In this document: in pieces, positions 44,340 to 52,779 of the stretch
Layout of the letters: every line of letters starts with the position of its first letter
How positions within the stretch are numbered: position 1 is the stretch's first letter
Assembly (NCBI RefSeq): GCF_018263855.1
Contig: NZ_CP073318.1
Span: 1,116,001 to 1,180,000 of the forward strand
Direction: 5' to 3'
DNA from: Kutzneria sp. CA-103260
GTDB lineage: Bacteria; Actinomycetota; Actinomycetes; Mycobacteriales; Pseudonocardiaceae
Length of the DNA: 64,000 nucleotides
Program-made: the position numbers and the translations under genes
Notes under the pieces: model-generated
Told to the model about the DNA's origin: nothing
The model's database searches: none
The model's input: the letters and a program-made list of their open reading frames with translations, nothing else

Positions 44340-47300
44340 GCGGAGCAGTTGCTCTCCACCAGCCGAGCAACCCGGTCCGGTTCATCACCGCCGCCAGCCT
44401 GTTCGACGGGCACGACGCCGCGATCAACATCATGCGGCGGATCCTGCAGTCGCAGGGCGCCGAGGTGATCCACCTGGGCCACAACCGGTCCGTGGACGAG
44501 GTCGTCACGGCGGCGATCCAGGAGGACGCCCAGGGCGTGGCGATCAGCGCCTACCAGGGCGGCCACGTCGAGTACTTCACCTACCTGGTGCAGCTGCTGG
44601 GCGAGCGCGGCGCGGGCCACGTCAAGGTCTACGGCGGCGGGGGCGGCGTGATCGTGCCGCGGGAGATCGAGCTGCTGCACTCCCGGGGCGTGGCGCACAT
44701 CTTCTCGCCGGCCGACGGCCAGCACATGGGCCTCGCGGCGATGATCAACACCATGGTCGAGGCCTGCGACCACGACCTGTCCACGCAGGTCCCGGCCAGC
44801 TGGGACGGCCTGTTCACGGGGGCGCAGGACGTGCTTGCCCGGGCCATCACGGTGATCGAGGCCGGCCGGCTGCCCGACTCGCTGCGGTCGGCCATGACCG
44901 ACGCGGTCGGCGACCGGCGGGTGCCGGTGCTGGGCATCACCGGCACCGGCGGCTCCGGCAAGTCCTCGCTGACCGACGAGCTGGTCCGCCGGTTCCGCCT
45001 GGACCAGCAGGACAAGCTGCACATCGCGGTGCTGGCCGTGGACCCGACCCGCCGTCGCGGCGGTGGCGCGCTGCTGGGCGACCGGATCCGGATGAACTGT
45101 TTGGACCGCGAGCGGGTGTTCTTCCGCTCCATGGCGACCCGCCGGGCTGGGGCCGAGGTGCCGGACGGGCTGGCCGACGCCATCCTGGCCTGCAAGGCCG
45201 CCGGCGCGGACCTGGTCGTCGTGGAGACCCCGGGCATCGGCCAGGGCGACGCCGCGATCGTGCCCTTCGTCGACCACTCGCTGTACGTGATGACGCCGGA
45301 GTTCGGCGCCGCGTCGCAGCTGGAGAAGATCGACATGCTGGACTTCGCCGACGCGGTGGCGATCAACAAGTTCGAGCGCCGCGGCGCCGAGGACGCCCGC
45401 CGGGACGTGGCCCGCCAGCTGGTGCGCAACCGTGAGGCGTTCGGCTTCACCTGGCAGGACATGCCGGTCTACGGCACCAGCGCCGCCACCTTCAACGACG
45501 ACGGCGTCACCGCGCTCTACCAGCATCTGGTGGCAGAGCTGGGATTCGAGCCGGGCGTGCTGCCGATCGTCGAGGGCAAGGTGTCCACCTCGGCGTCGAC
45601 CATCGTGCCGGCGGCGCGGGCCCGCTACCTCGCCGACATCGCCGAAACCGTTCGCACGTACCACAAGCGGACTTCAGCGCAGGTCGACGCGGTCCGCAAG
45701 CATGGCCACCTGGTCGCCGCGCAGAAGGCCCTGGACGCCGCCGACAAGTCCACTTCGGACATCGCCGAGCTGGTGGCGGCCAGCGAGCGAAAGGTGGACC
45801 GGGACAGCGCCGACCTGCTGGCCGACTGGCCGCGCACGGTCGAGCAGTACTCCGGTGACGAGCTGGTGTTCACCGTGCGGGACAAGGAGATCCGCACCGC
45901 GCTGACCCGGGAGACGCTGTCCGGCAACAAGGTGCGCCGGGTCAGCCTGCCCAGCTTCGACGACGAGGGCACCCTGCTGCGGTGGCTGCGCAGGGAGAAC
46001 CTGCCCGGCCGATTCCCTTACACCGCCGGTGTTTTCCCGTTCAAGCGGGACGGCGAGGACCCGGCCCGCATGTTCGCCGGCGAGGGCGACGCCTTCCGCA
46101 CCAACAAGCGGTTCAAGCTGTTGTCCGAGGGCTCGGCGGCGACCCGGCTGTCCACCGCGTTCGACTCGGTGACGCTCTACGGCCGCGACCCCGACACCCC
46201 GCCGGACGTCTACGGCAAGATCGGCACCTCCGGCGTGTCGATCGCCTCGCTGGAGGACATGAAAACCCTCTACGGCGGCTTCGACCTGACCTCGCCGACC
46301 ACGTCGGTGTCGATGACGATCAACGGCCCCGCGCCGACGATCCTGGCCTACTTCCTCAACACCGCCATCGACCAGCGCGTCGACGTCTTCCGGGACGAGC
46401 ACGGGCGGGAGCCGTCGGACGAGGAGGCCGCTGAGCTGCGGGCGTGGGCGCTGGCCAACGTGCGCGGCACCGTGCAGGCCGACATCCTCAAGGAGGACCA
46501 GGGCCAGAACACCTGCATCTTCTCCACCGAGTTCAGCCTGCGCATGATGGCCGACATCCAGGAATGGTTCATCGCCAACAAGGTGCGCAACTTCTACTCG
46601 GTGTCGATCTCCGGCTACCACATCGCCGAGGCCGGGGCCAACCCGATCAGCCAGCTCGCCTTCACCCTGGCCAACGGCTTCACCTACGTGGAGTCGTACC
46701 TGGCCCGCGGCATGGACATCGACGACTTCGCGGCCAACCTGTCGTTCTTCTTCTCCAACGGCATGGACGCCGAGTACAGCGTGATCGGCCGGGTCGCGCG
46801 GCGGATCTGGGCCGTGGCCATGCGGGACCGCTACGGCGCCAACGACCGTTCGCAGAAGTTCAAGTACCACGTGCAGACCTCGGGGCGCTCGCTGCACGCG
46901 CAGGAGATGAACTTCAACGACATCCGCACCACGCTGCAGGCCCTGTGCGCGTTGTACGACAACTGCAACAGCTTGCACACCAACGCCTACGACGAGGCTG
47001 TCACCACTCCGACCGAGAGCTCCGTGCGCCGGGCCATGGCCATCCAGCTCATCATCAACAAGGAGTGGGGCCTGTCGATGAACGAGAACCCGTTGCAGGG
47101 CTCGTTCGTCATCGACGAGCTCACCGACCTGGTCGAGGAGGCCGTGCTGGCCGAGTTCGACCGCATCTCCGAGCGCGGCGGCGTGCTCGGCGCCATGGAG
47201 ACCGGTTACCAGCGGGGCCGCATCCAGGACGAGTCGATGCTGTACGAGCAGCGCAAGCACAGCGGCGACCTGCCCCTGATCGGCGTCAACACCTTCCTCG

Positions 47301-47563
47301 CCCCGCACGCCGACGAGGGCCCGGTGGAGATCGAGCTGGCCCGCGCCACCGAGCAGGAGAAGGAGTCCCAGGTGTCGCGCACCCTGGACTTCCAGCAGCG
47401 CCACCGCTCCGACGCCGCCGACGCCCTGGCCCGGCTGCGGGCCGCCGCCACCAGTGGCGAGAACGTCTTCGCCGTGCTGATGGACGCCGCCCGGGTCTGC
47501 ACCCTCGGCCAGATCACCGAGGCGTTTTTCGAGGTCGGCGGCCAGTACCGCCGCAACATCTGA
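44336..47563 (+). CDS. icmF: Fused isobutyryl-CoA mutase IcmF
   Basis: A 1075-residue adenosylcobalamin enzyme that interconverts isobutyryl-CoA and n-butyryl-CoA. Domain order is diagnostic of IcmF: N-terminal B12-binding domain with FDGHDAAINIMRR (Asp24, His26 below cobalt), a MeaB-like G-protein chaperone domain with P-loop GTGGSGKSS at 203-211, VVETPGIGQGD and INKFERRGAEDAR, a linker, and the TIM-barrel acyl-CoA mutase from about 560 (SISGYHIAEAGANPISQLAF and NSLHTNAYDEAVTTPTE). Length matches the family (about 1070-1100). The G domain loads and protects the cofactor. No cobalamin riboswitch was seen upstream. Its substrate may come from bkdABC at 59-63 kb. Confidence 0.95.
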   Translation: MSGAVALHQPSNPVRFITAASLFDGHDAAINIMRRILQSQGAEVIHLGHNRSVDEVVTAAIQEDAQGVAISAYQGGHVEYFTYLVQLLGERGAGHVKVYGGGGGVIVPREIELLHSRGVAHIFSPADGQHMGLAAMINTMVEACDHDLSTQVPASWDGLFTGAQDVLARAITVIEAGRLPDSLRSAMTDAVGDRRVPVLGITGTGGSGKSSLTDELVRRFRLDQQDKLHIAVLAVDPTRRRGGGALLGDRIRMNCLDRERVFFRSMATRRAGAEVPDGLADAILACKAAGADLVVVETPGIGQGDAAIVPFVDHSLYVMTPEFGAASQLEKIDMLDFADAVAINKFERRGAEDARRDVARQLVRNREAFGFTWQDMPVYGTSAATFNDDGVTALYQHLVAELGFEPGVLPIVEGKVSTSASTIVPAARARYLADIAETVRTYHKRTSAQVDAVRKHGHLVAAQKALDAADKSTSDIAELVAASERKVDRDSADLLADWPRTVEQYSGDELVFTVRDKEIRTALTRETLSGNKVRRVSLPSFDDEGTLLRWLRRENLPGRFPYTAGVFPFKRDGEDPARMFAGEGDAFRTNKRFKLLSEGSAATRLSTAFDSVTLYGRDPDTPPDVYGKIGTSGVSIASLEDMKTLYGGFDLTSPTTSVSMTINGPAPTILAYFLNTAIDQRVDVFRDEHGREPSDEEAAELRAWALANVRGTVQADILKEDQGQNTCIFSTEFSLRMMADIQEWFIANKVRNFYSVSISGYHIAEAGANPISQLAFTLANGFTYVESYLARGMDIDDFAANLSFFFSNGMDAEYSVIGRVARRIWAVAMRDRYGANDRSQKFKYHVQTSGRSLHAQEMNFNDIRTTLQALCALYDNCNSLHTNAYDEAVTTPTESSVRRAMAIQLIINKEWGLSMNENPLQGSFVIDELTDLVEEAVLAEFDRISERGGVLGAMETGYQRGRIQDESMLYEQRKHSGDLPLIGVNTFLAPHADEGPVEIELARATEQEKESQVSRTLDFQQRHRSDAADALARLRAAATSGENVFAVLMDAARVCTLGQITEAFFEVGGQYRRNI

Positions 47564-47578
47564 CCCGCGCCAGCACGT

Positions 47579-47617
47579 GAGTGGCTCACTTGGTTCCAGC
47601 GACCAAGTGAGCCACTC
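47579..47617. terminator. 16-bp perfect hairpin terminator after icmF
   Basis: GAGTGGCTCACTTGGT and ACCAAGTGAGCCACTC pair perfectly around a 7-base loop, between icmF and the convergent SDR gene. Confidence 0.88.
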
Positions 47618-47626
47618 AGGTGTGTT

Positions 47627-48322
47627 TCATCGCGCCGTCACCGCGTCCAGGGGCTGTGACAGGGACGCCTTGAGCTGCCGGGTCCCCTCGTCGGCCAGCA
47701 CCTCGACCCGGTTGTCCAGCAGCGCCTGCATGGTCTGCTCGGCCACGTCCTCGGCGGTGATCTTCGGCGCGTCGGTCCAGGCGCTCAGGTCGGTTTCCAC
47801 GAAGCCGGCGTGCACGCCGACCACCAGCGTGCCCTGCTCGGCGAGGCCGGCGCGGAAGGCCTGGGTGAGCGACCACTGGGCGGCCTTGGAGGCGGCGTAG
47901 GCGGGCAGCGCCGGGCGGCCGGCCCAGGAGGCCAGGGACAGCATGTTGACCAGCGCCCCGCCGCCGTTGCGGGCGAGGATCGGCGCGAAGGCCCGGGACA
48001 CGGCCCAGGTGCCGAGATAGTTGACCTCCATGATCCGCCGCGCGTCGTCGAAGGAGGCGGTCATGAGGTCGCCGGGGGCGCCGATGCCGGCGTTGTTGAT
48101 GACGATGTCGACATCGCCGGCCTGCGCCGCCGCGACGGCCACGAGGTCGGGGTTGGTGACGTCCAGCCGCAGCGGCACGAGATCGGGGTCGGTGATCGTC
48201 GCCGGGTCCCGCACGCCGGCGTAGACCTTGGCCGCGCCGTGGGCCAGCAGCGCGCGGGCGAAGGCGAGCCCGATACCCCGGTTGGCCCCGGTGACCAGTG
48301 CGACGGATCCCTTGATGTCCAT
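47627..48322 (-). CDS. Short-chain dehydrogenase/reductase
   Basis: A 231-residue classical SDR. NAD(P)-binding TGANRGIG, NNAGIG, the catalytic Ser in MLSLAS and the YAASK Tyr/Lys pair are all present. AAGGGGAAG lies just upstream of ATG 48322. The sequence VYAGVRDPATI after the second strand hints at NADP preference (Arg). The substrate is unknown. It stands alone between icmF (convergent) and an MpaB-like gene in the same direction, separated by 105 bp. Confidence 0.9.
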   Translation of the reverse strand: MDIKGSVALVTGANRGIGLAFARALLAHGAAKVYAGVRDPATITDPDLVPLRLDVTNPDLVAVAAAQAGDVDIVINNAGIGAPGDLMTASFDDARRIMEVNYLGTWAVSRAFAPILARNGGGALVNMLSLASWAGRPALPAYAASKAAQWSLTQAFRAGLAEQGTLVVGVHAGFVETDLSAWTDAPKITAEDVAEQTMQALLDNRVEVLADEGTRQLKASLSQPLDAVTAR

Positions 48323-48427
48323 GGTCTTCCCCTTGTCCCAGGTCGGCGGTCCGCCACCGGATCGCCGTCGGGATCGACGCTACGCCTCTGGGTATATTTT
48401 TGCTACTCAGCTATGGCGTGAACCGGG

Positions 48428-49309
48428 TCACGCGTGTTCGCGCGGCGTCTCCATGATCCAGCGCAGGGCGCCGACCAGCGTGTGGCCGCCGGCGCGGACC
48501 GCGGTCGCCTCGGTCAACGGCAGGTAGGGCAGGCGCAGCGGCCACCGCGCCCAACCGGGCAGCATCGCCACGGAGGCCGCGGCCAGGACCCCGTAGGCCG
48601 GCCGCGCCGGCAACGGCAGGGGAGCGTTGAAGATCAGGAACCGGGCCGCGGCGCGGGCCTGCGGCGTGCCGGCCAGCTCCGGGCGGAACGCCCGTAACCG
48701 CTCGGCCAGCTCGGCCCGGCTGCGCGGCGGATCGGGCACGCCGAGCTCGACCGCGATCCGGGCCATGTCGGCCACGTAGCCGTCGGCGCCGGCCTCATCC
48801 AGCGGCACGGAGCCGTAGCGCTGGTGGCAACGCAGAAAACTGTCCACCTCGGCCACGTGCACCCACTCCAGCAGGTGCGGATCCGAGGCGGCGTAAGGCC
48901 GTCCGTCGGGCGTCGTGCCGCGCACACGCCGGTGCACCCCGCGGACGGTGGCGACGGCCCGCGTGGCGTCCTCGGCGGTGCCGTACGTGGTCGTGGCCAG
49001 AAAGGCGCTGGTGCGCTGCAACCGTCCCCACGGATCACCTCGATAGCCGGAGTGCGCGTCGACCGCCGCCATCGCCAGCGGATGCAGCGACTGCAGCAAC
49101 AAGGCTCGCAGGCCGCCGATGAAGATGGCCGCGTCGCCGTGCACCTGCCGGATCGGCCGGTCCGGGCCGAACCACCGCGGCCCCGGCGTCGCCATGATCC
49201 GGTGGCGCACCTCGTCGGCGTTCGGCCCGGCGACCTTGCCCGAGAGCTCGCCGGCCAGCCAGAGCCGCACCTTCGCCAATTCTCTGTCCAGGACCTCCAC
49301 GCCGGCCAT
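48428..49309 (-). CDS. MpaB/rubber oxygenase-like (DUF2236) protein
   Basis: A 293-residue soluble protein. The family pattern is clear: VHGDAAIFIGGLRALLLQSLHPLAMAAVDAHSGYR is represented by VHGDAAIFIGGLRALL and HPLAMAAVD, then FLATTTYGTAEDATRAV, VRGVHRRVRG, and LLEWVHVAEVDSFL. The conserved Arg and His residues of DUF2236 match latex-clearing/MpaB-type heme oxygenases. The physiological substrate is unknown. ATG 49309 is used; the ribosome binding site (GGGCGGA) is weak and an upstream start remains possible. Confidence 0.82.
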   Translation of the reverse strand: MAGVEVLDRELAKVRLWLAGELSGKVAGPNADEVRHRIMATPGPRWFGPDRPIRQVHGDAAIFIGGLRALLLQSLHPLAMAAVDAHSGYRGDPWGRLQRTSAFLATTTYGTAEDATRAVATVRGVHRRVRGTTPDGRPYAASDPHLLEWVHVAEVDSFLRCHQRYGSVPLDEAGADGYVADMARIAVELGVPDPPRSRAELAERLRAFRPELAGTPQARAAARFLIFNAPLPLPARPAYGVLAAASVAMLPGWARWPLRLPYLPLTEATAVRAGGHTLVGALRWIMETPREHA

Positions 49310-49475
49310 TGTCCGCCCGATCCGGCCCGCGCCATCCAGTCCCTGCGCCGCCTCGACGACGCGTGCGGCGACTGCGTGATCGCCTGATCGAGTGAAACGG
49401 GACCGCGGCCGGAGTCCGTGAGCGCACGAGCAATACGCTGGCCCGGTCGTTGACCTGATCTGACGTGAGGAAGCC

Positions 49476-50324
49476 ATGTCCGGGACGCCGCCCCTGTCAC
49501 CCAGCCAAGTTCCGGTCGGAGTGGATCCGGCCCGGCCCAGCATCGCCCGGATCTACGACGGCTTCCTCGGCGGCAAGAACGTCTACGACGTCGACCGCGC
49601 GGTGATGGAGAAGATCAACGCGGTGGCCCCCGAGGCGGTCGACATCGCCCGCGCCAACCGCCGCTTCCTCGGCCGCGCGTGTCGATTCCTCGCCACCCAG
49701 ACTGCCATCGAGCAGTACATCGACTGCGGTTCCGGGTTGCCGACCTCGGAGAACACCCACCAGATCGTGCAGCGCACCCGGCCGGACGCGACCGTGGTCT
49801 ACGTGGACAACGATCCCGTCGTCCTCGCGCATGGACGGGCGCTGCTGGAGGAGAACGATTTCGTCCACATGGTCGAGGCGGACGTCTTCCAGTCGCAGAC
49901 CGTGTTGACCGATCCCACCATCCAGCGGCACGTCGACTTCTCCCAGCCGCTCGTGCTGCTCCATGTCGCCACCCTGCATCACCTTGAGGGCCAGCACGCG
50001 CCCGAGGTGATGCGCCAGTACGTCGACGCCCTGCCGTCGGGCTCCTACGTGGTCTTCAGCCACTTCCTCGACCCGGAGAACGAGGCCACCCAGGTCGCGA
50101 AGAAGATCGAACAGGTGATGCTCAGCGGTCCGCTGGGCGCCGGCCGGTTCCGAAGCACGGCGGAACTGGCGGAGATCCTGAGCGGCCTGGAGATCATCCA
50201 GCCCAACGCCACCACCGGTCCGGGCATCGTCGCCTGCGACGCGTGGTGGCCCGACGGCCCCAGGCTGGCTCCGGCCAGTCTCGCCGCCCAGTGCATCGCC
50301 GGAGCAGTGGCGCGCAAACCCTGA
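49476..50324 (+). CDS. DUF574-family SAM-dependent methyltransferase
   Basis: A 282-residue protein of the actinobacterial SAM methyltransferase group (Methyltransf_19). Typical elements: PSIARIYDGFLGGKNVYDVDRA, shortened here to ARIYDGFLGGKNVYDVDRA, the SAM-binding YIDCGSGLPTSENTH, VVYVDNDPVVLAHGRALL, and VLLHVATLHHLEG. AGGAAG lies upstream of ATG 49476. The acceptor is unknown; genomes of this group carry dozens of such genes. A perfect terminator hairpin follows. Confidence 0.9.
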   Translation: MSGTPPLSPSQVPVGVDPARPSIARIYDGFLGGKNVYDVDRAVMEKINAVAPEAVDIARANRRFLGRACRFLATQTAIEQYIDCGSGLPTSENTHQIVQRTRPDATVVYVDNDPVVLAHGRALLEENDFVHMVEADVFQSQTVLTDPTIQRHVDFSQPLVLLHVATLHHLEGQHAPEVMRQYVDALPSGSYVVFSHFLDPENEATQVAKKIEQVMLSGPLGAGRFRSTAELAEILSGLEIIQPNATTGPGIVACDAWWPDGPRLAPASLAAQCIAGAVARKP

Positions 50325-50334
50325 GTCGTTCGCC

Positions 50335-50370
50335 GTTGACCTGCGGCGATGGGGATCGCCGCAGGTCAAC
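50335..50370. terminator. 16-bp perfect hairpin terminator
   Basis: GTTGACCTGCGGCGAT and ATCGCCGCAGGTCAAC pair perfectly around GGGG, between convergent genes ending at 50324 and 50380. Confidence 0.88.
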
Positions 50371-50379
50371 GGAGTGGTG

Positions 50380-51534
50380 TCACGACCGGTTCATTTCCTC
50401 GTTCATCAGCAAAAAGGTGCCCAGGCCGTGCTGGTCGTTGGTGGTGCGTGGGCGGCTGTAGTAGCCGGACAGTGAGCCGGTCACGCCGGTGCCGGGGCAG
50501 ATGTCGGCGATGTTGGCTCGGCCGTCCGAGCCCAGGGTGACCTTGGCCAGCACGCCCTGGTAGCCCTTCTGGGCCGCGGCTTGCAGGCTCGACGACACGT
50601 AGCCGGCGCGGACGGCCCGGGAGATGGCGTAGGTGAACATCGAGGAGGCGGAGGTCTCGGTCCAGTTGTTCGGATCCGAGCCCTTGTCGACTATCTGGAA
50701 CCAGCGGCCGGTGGCCGGGTCCTGGTACTTCACGAAGGCGTTGACCAGCTGCTGGATGTTCTTGACCAGCGCGGCCCGGCGGGAGTCGTTGGCCGGCAGC
50801 ACGTCCAGCACGTCGAAGTGGGCCAGCGCCACCCAGCCGATCGCCCGGGCCCAGAAGTACGGCGAGGTGTGGGTGGTCTTGTTGGCCCACGACGCCTTGC
50901 CGTCGGCCGAGTAGGCGTGGAACAGCAGCCCGGTCGGCGAGGTCAGGTGCCCGAAGTAGGTGGTCAGGTTGTGGGTGGCCTCCTGGAAGCAGTACGTCTG
51001 GTCGTTGTACCGCTGGCCGTAGCGGGCGATGAACGGCTGGGCCATGTACAGGCCGTCGCACCACAGCTGCTGGGTGAACGACGTGGAGTGCCACATCGCC
51101 CCGTCGCTCGTCCGGGGGTAGTTCGTGACCCGGGCGCGGATCTGCTGCGCCGCCTTCTGGTATCGGCTGTCGCCGGTCTCCTGGTGCAGGATCAGCAGCA
51201 GGTTGCCGGCCTGCATCGAGTCCAGGCTGTTGAACGAGTCGCTGATGTGGCCGCTGCCGTCGACCGAGTAGTCCACCCACTTCTTGATGTACGCCAGGTA
51301 CGACGGCGTGCGCAGCCGCTGGTAGACGAGGTACGTGGCGTACAGGAACAGGCCCTGCGTGTACCCCCAGCCGCCCAGCGACTTCGGATCCGGGTTGCGG
51401 GCGATGGTCGAGTCCACCACCGCCTTCGACCAGTCGGTGGCCGCTGCCGAGGCGGTGCCGGTGGCAGCCGCCAGCGCACCGCCCGTCAGCACCGCCAGAC
51501 GCCCGAAGGAGCGCCGCGAGATCGAGCCGGTCAT
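50380..51534 (-). CDS. Tat-exported GH105 (unsaturated rhamnogalacturonyl hydrolase type)
   Basis: A 384-residue precursor. ATG 51534 has GGAGG at -8 and starts a twin-arginine signal (SISRRSFGRLAVLTGG, AAATGTASA). The (alpha/alpha)6 barrel shows the catalytic Asp context WCDGLYMAQPFIARYG and the SPYFWARAIGWVALAH motif of GH105/GH88. These enzymes remove the unsaturated uronic acid from pectin or similar lyase products. Tat export suggests folding in the cytoplasm. No lyase gene is in the window. Confidence 0.86.
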   Translation of the reverse strand: MTGSISRRSFGRLAVLTGGALAAATGTASAAATDWSKAVVDSTIARNPDPKSLGGWGYTQGLFLYATYLVYQRLRTPSYLAYIKKWVDYSVDGSGHISDSFNSLDSMQAGNLLLILHQETGDSRYQKAAQQIRARVTNYPRTSDGAMWHSTSFTQQLWCDGLYMAQPFIARYGQRYNDQTYCFQEATHNLTTYFGHLTSPTGLLFHAYSADGKASWANKTTHTSPYFWARAIGWVALAHFDVLDVLPANDSRRAALVKNIQQLVNAFVKYQDPATGRWFQIVDKGSDPNNWTETSASSMFTYAISRAVRAGYVSSSLQAAAQKGYQGVLAKVTLGSDGRANIADICPGTGVTGSLSGYYSRPRTTNDQHGLGTFLLMNEEMNRS

Positions 51535-51674
51535 GTAGTTCCTCCACCCCGAGCCCGGCGGCGACCCGACGTCGTTGTGGGAGTGGTTTCCCCGTAGACC
51601 TACACGGAGATCCGTCACAGCCGCAAGAGGCCGGCCGGGCCCCTGTGGCACACTCCCGAAAAGGGAGGTTGGCT

Positions 51675-52706
51675 TTGGCAACTGATATCGCTGAGGCTCG
51701 GTCGGCGTGGATGGAGCCCGGGGCGTTCGAGGTGGCGCCTGGGGTCTACCGGATTCCGCTGCCGCTGCCCAATGACGGCCTGCGCGCGGTGAACGTGTAC
51801 GCGGTGGCGGACGGCGACGAGCTGGTGCTGATCGACTCGGGGTGGGCGCTGGAGGAGGCCCGCGAGCGGTTGGAGCAGGCGCTGGGCGCGATCGGGCACG
51901 GCTTCGAGAGCATCAGCCGGTTCCTGGTGACGCACGTGCACCGCGACCACTACACGCTGGGTGTGCAGCTGCGCCGGACGTTCGGCACGAGGGTCAGCCT
52001 GGGCGTCGGCGAGCAGCCGTCGCTGGAGGCGATCCTGGCCGGGCGGGTGGAGGGCCAGCTGAACGACCTGGTGCGCTGGGGCGCCAGGGACATGGCCGAC
52101 CGGATGCGCGAGGGCATGAAGAAGGCCGCTGGTCGGGGCCGGCAGGACGACTACGAGCAGCCGGACGAGTGGATCCGGGGGGCCACGGAGATCCGCCTGA
52201 ACAGCCGGACGCTGCGGGCACTGCCGACGCCGGGGCACACCGCCGGCCACGTGGTGTTCCTGGACCCCGAGTCGTCGCTGCTGTTCGCGGGCGACCACAT
52301 CCTGCCGCACATCACGCCGTCGATCGGGTTTGAGCTGGTGCGGAGCGAGCTCCCGCTGGGGGACTACCTCGACTCGCTGCGCCTGGTCCGCGAGCACCCC
52401 GACATGCGCCTGCTGCCCGCGCACGGCCCGGTCGCCGACTCCACGCATGTGCGGGTGGACGAGCTGCTGGACCACCACCGCCGCCGCCTGGACGAGACCG
52501 AGCGGGCGCTCGGCGCGGACGAGGCGACCGCGGCGGAGGTGGCCGGCCGGATGGGCTGGACCCGGCACAACCGCAAACTGTCCGAGATGGACGGTTTCAA
52601 CAAGATGCTGGCGATCGGCGAGACCTCGGCCCACCTGGACGTTCTGGTGCGGGACGGCCGCCTGCACACGTCCATAGTGGACGGAGTCGCGCACTACCGG
52701 GCTTAG
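51675..52706 (+). CDS. Metallo-beta-lactamase fold hydrolase
   Basis: A 343-residue enzyme. TTG 51675 is chosen because GGGAGG (51663-51668) sits 6 bases upstream; no ATG/GTG fits. Metal ligands: THVHRDH (His87, His89, Asp91, His92), GHTAGH, FAGDHILP with the bridging Asp, and PAHGP. The C-terminal region (VDELLDHHRRRLDETERALG, then helical) matches the glyoxalase II-like/LACTB2 subgroup. The substrate is unknown. Divergent from GH105. Confidence 0.88.
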   Translation: MATDIAEARSAWMEPGAFEVAPGVYRIPLPLPNDGLRAVNVYAVADGDELVLIDSGWALEEARERLEQALGAIGHGFESISRFLVTHVHRDHYTLGVQLRRTFGTRVSLGVGEQPSLEAILAGRVEGQLNDLVRWGARDMADRMREGMKKAAGRGRQDDYEQPDEWIRGATEIRLNSRTLRALPTPGHTAGHVVFLDPESSLLFAGDHILPHITPSIGFELVRSELPLGDYLDSLRLVREHPDMRLLPAHGPVADSTHVRVDELLDHHRRRLDETERALGADEATAAEVAGRMGWTRHNRKLSEMDGFNKMLAIGETSAHLDVLVRDGRLHTSIVDGVAHYRA

Positions 52707-52779
52707 GCCGTGTTTCTCCGACGAGATGGTCGTTGCTGCTTGCCGGACGGGGTTCGGTTCGTGGGCAGCCGTCACCTAG

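Noticed and set aside
45674..47404. 576-codon minus-strand open frame
   Set aside because: Shadow of the icmF mutase domain.
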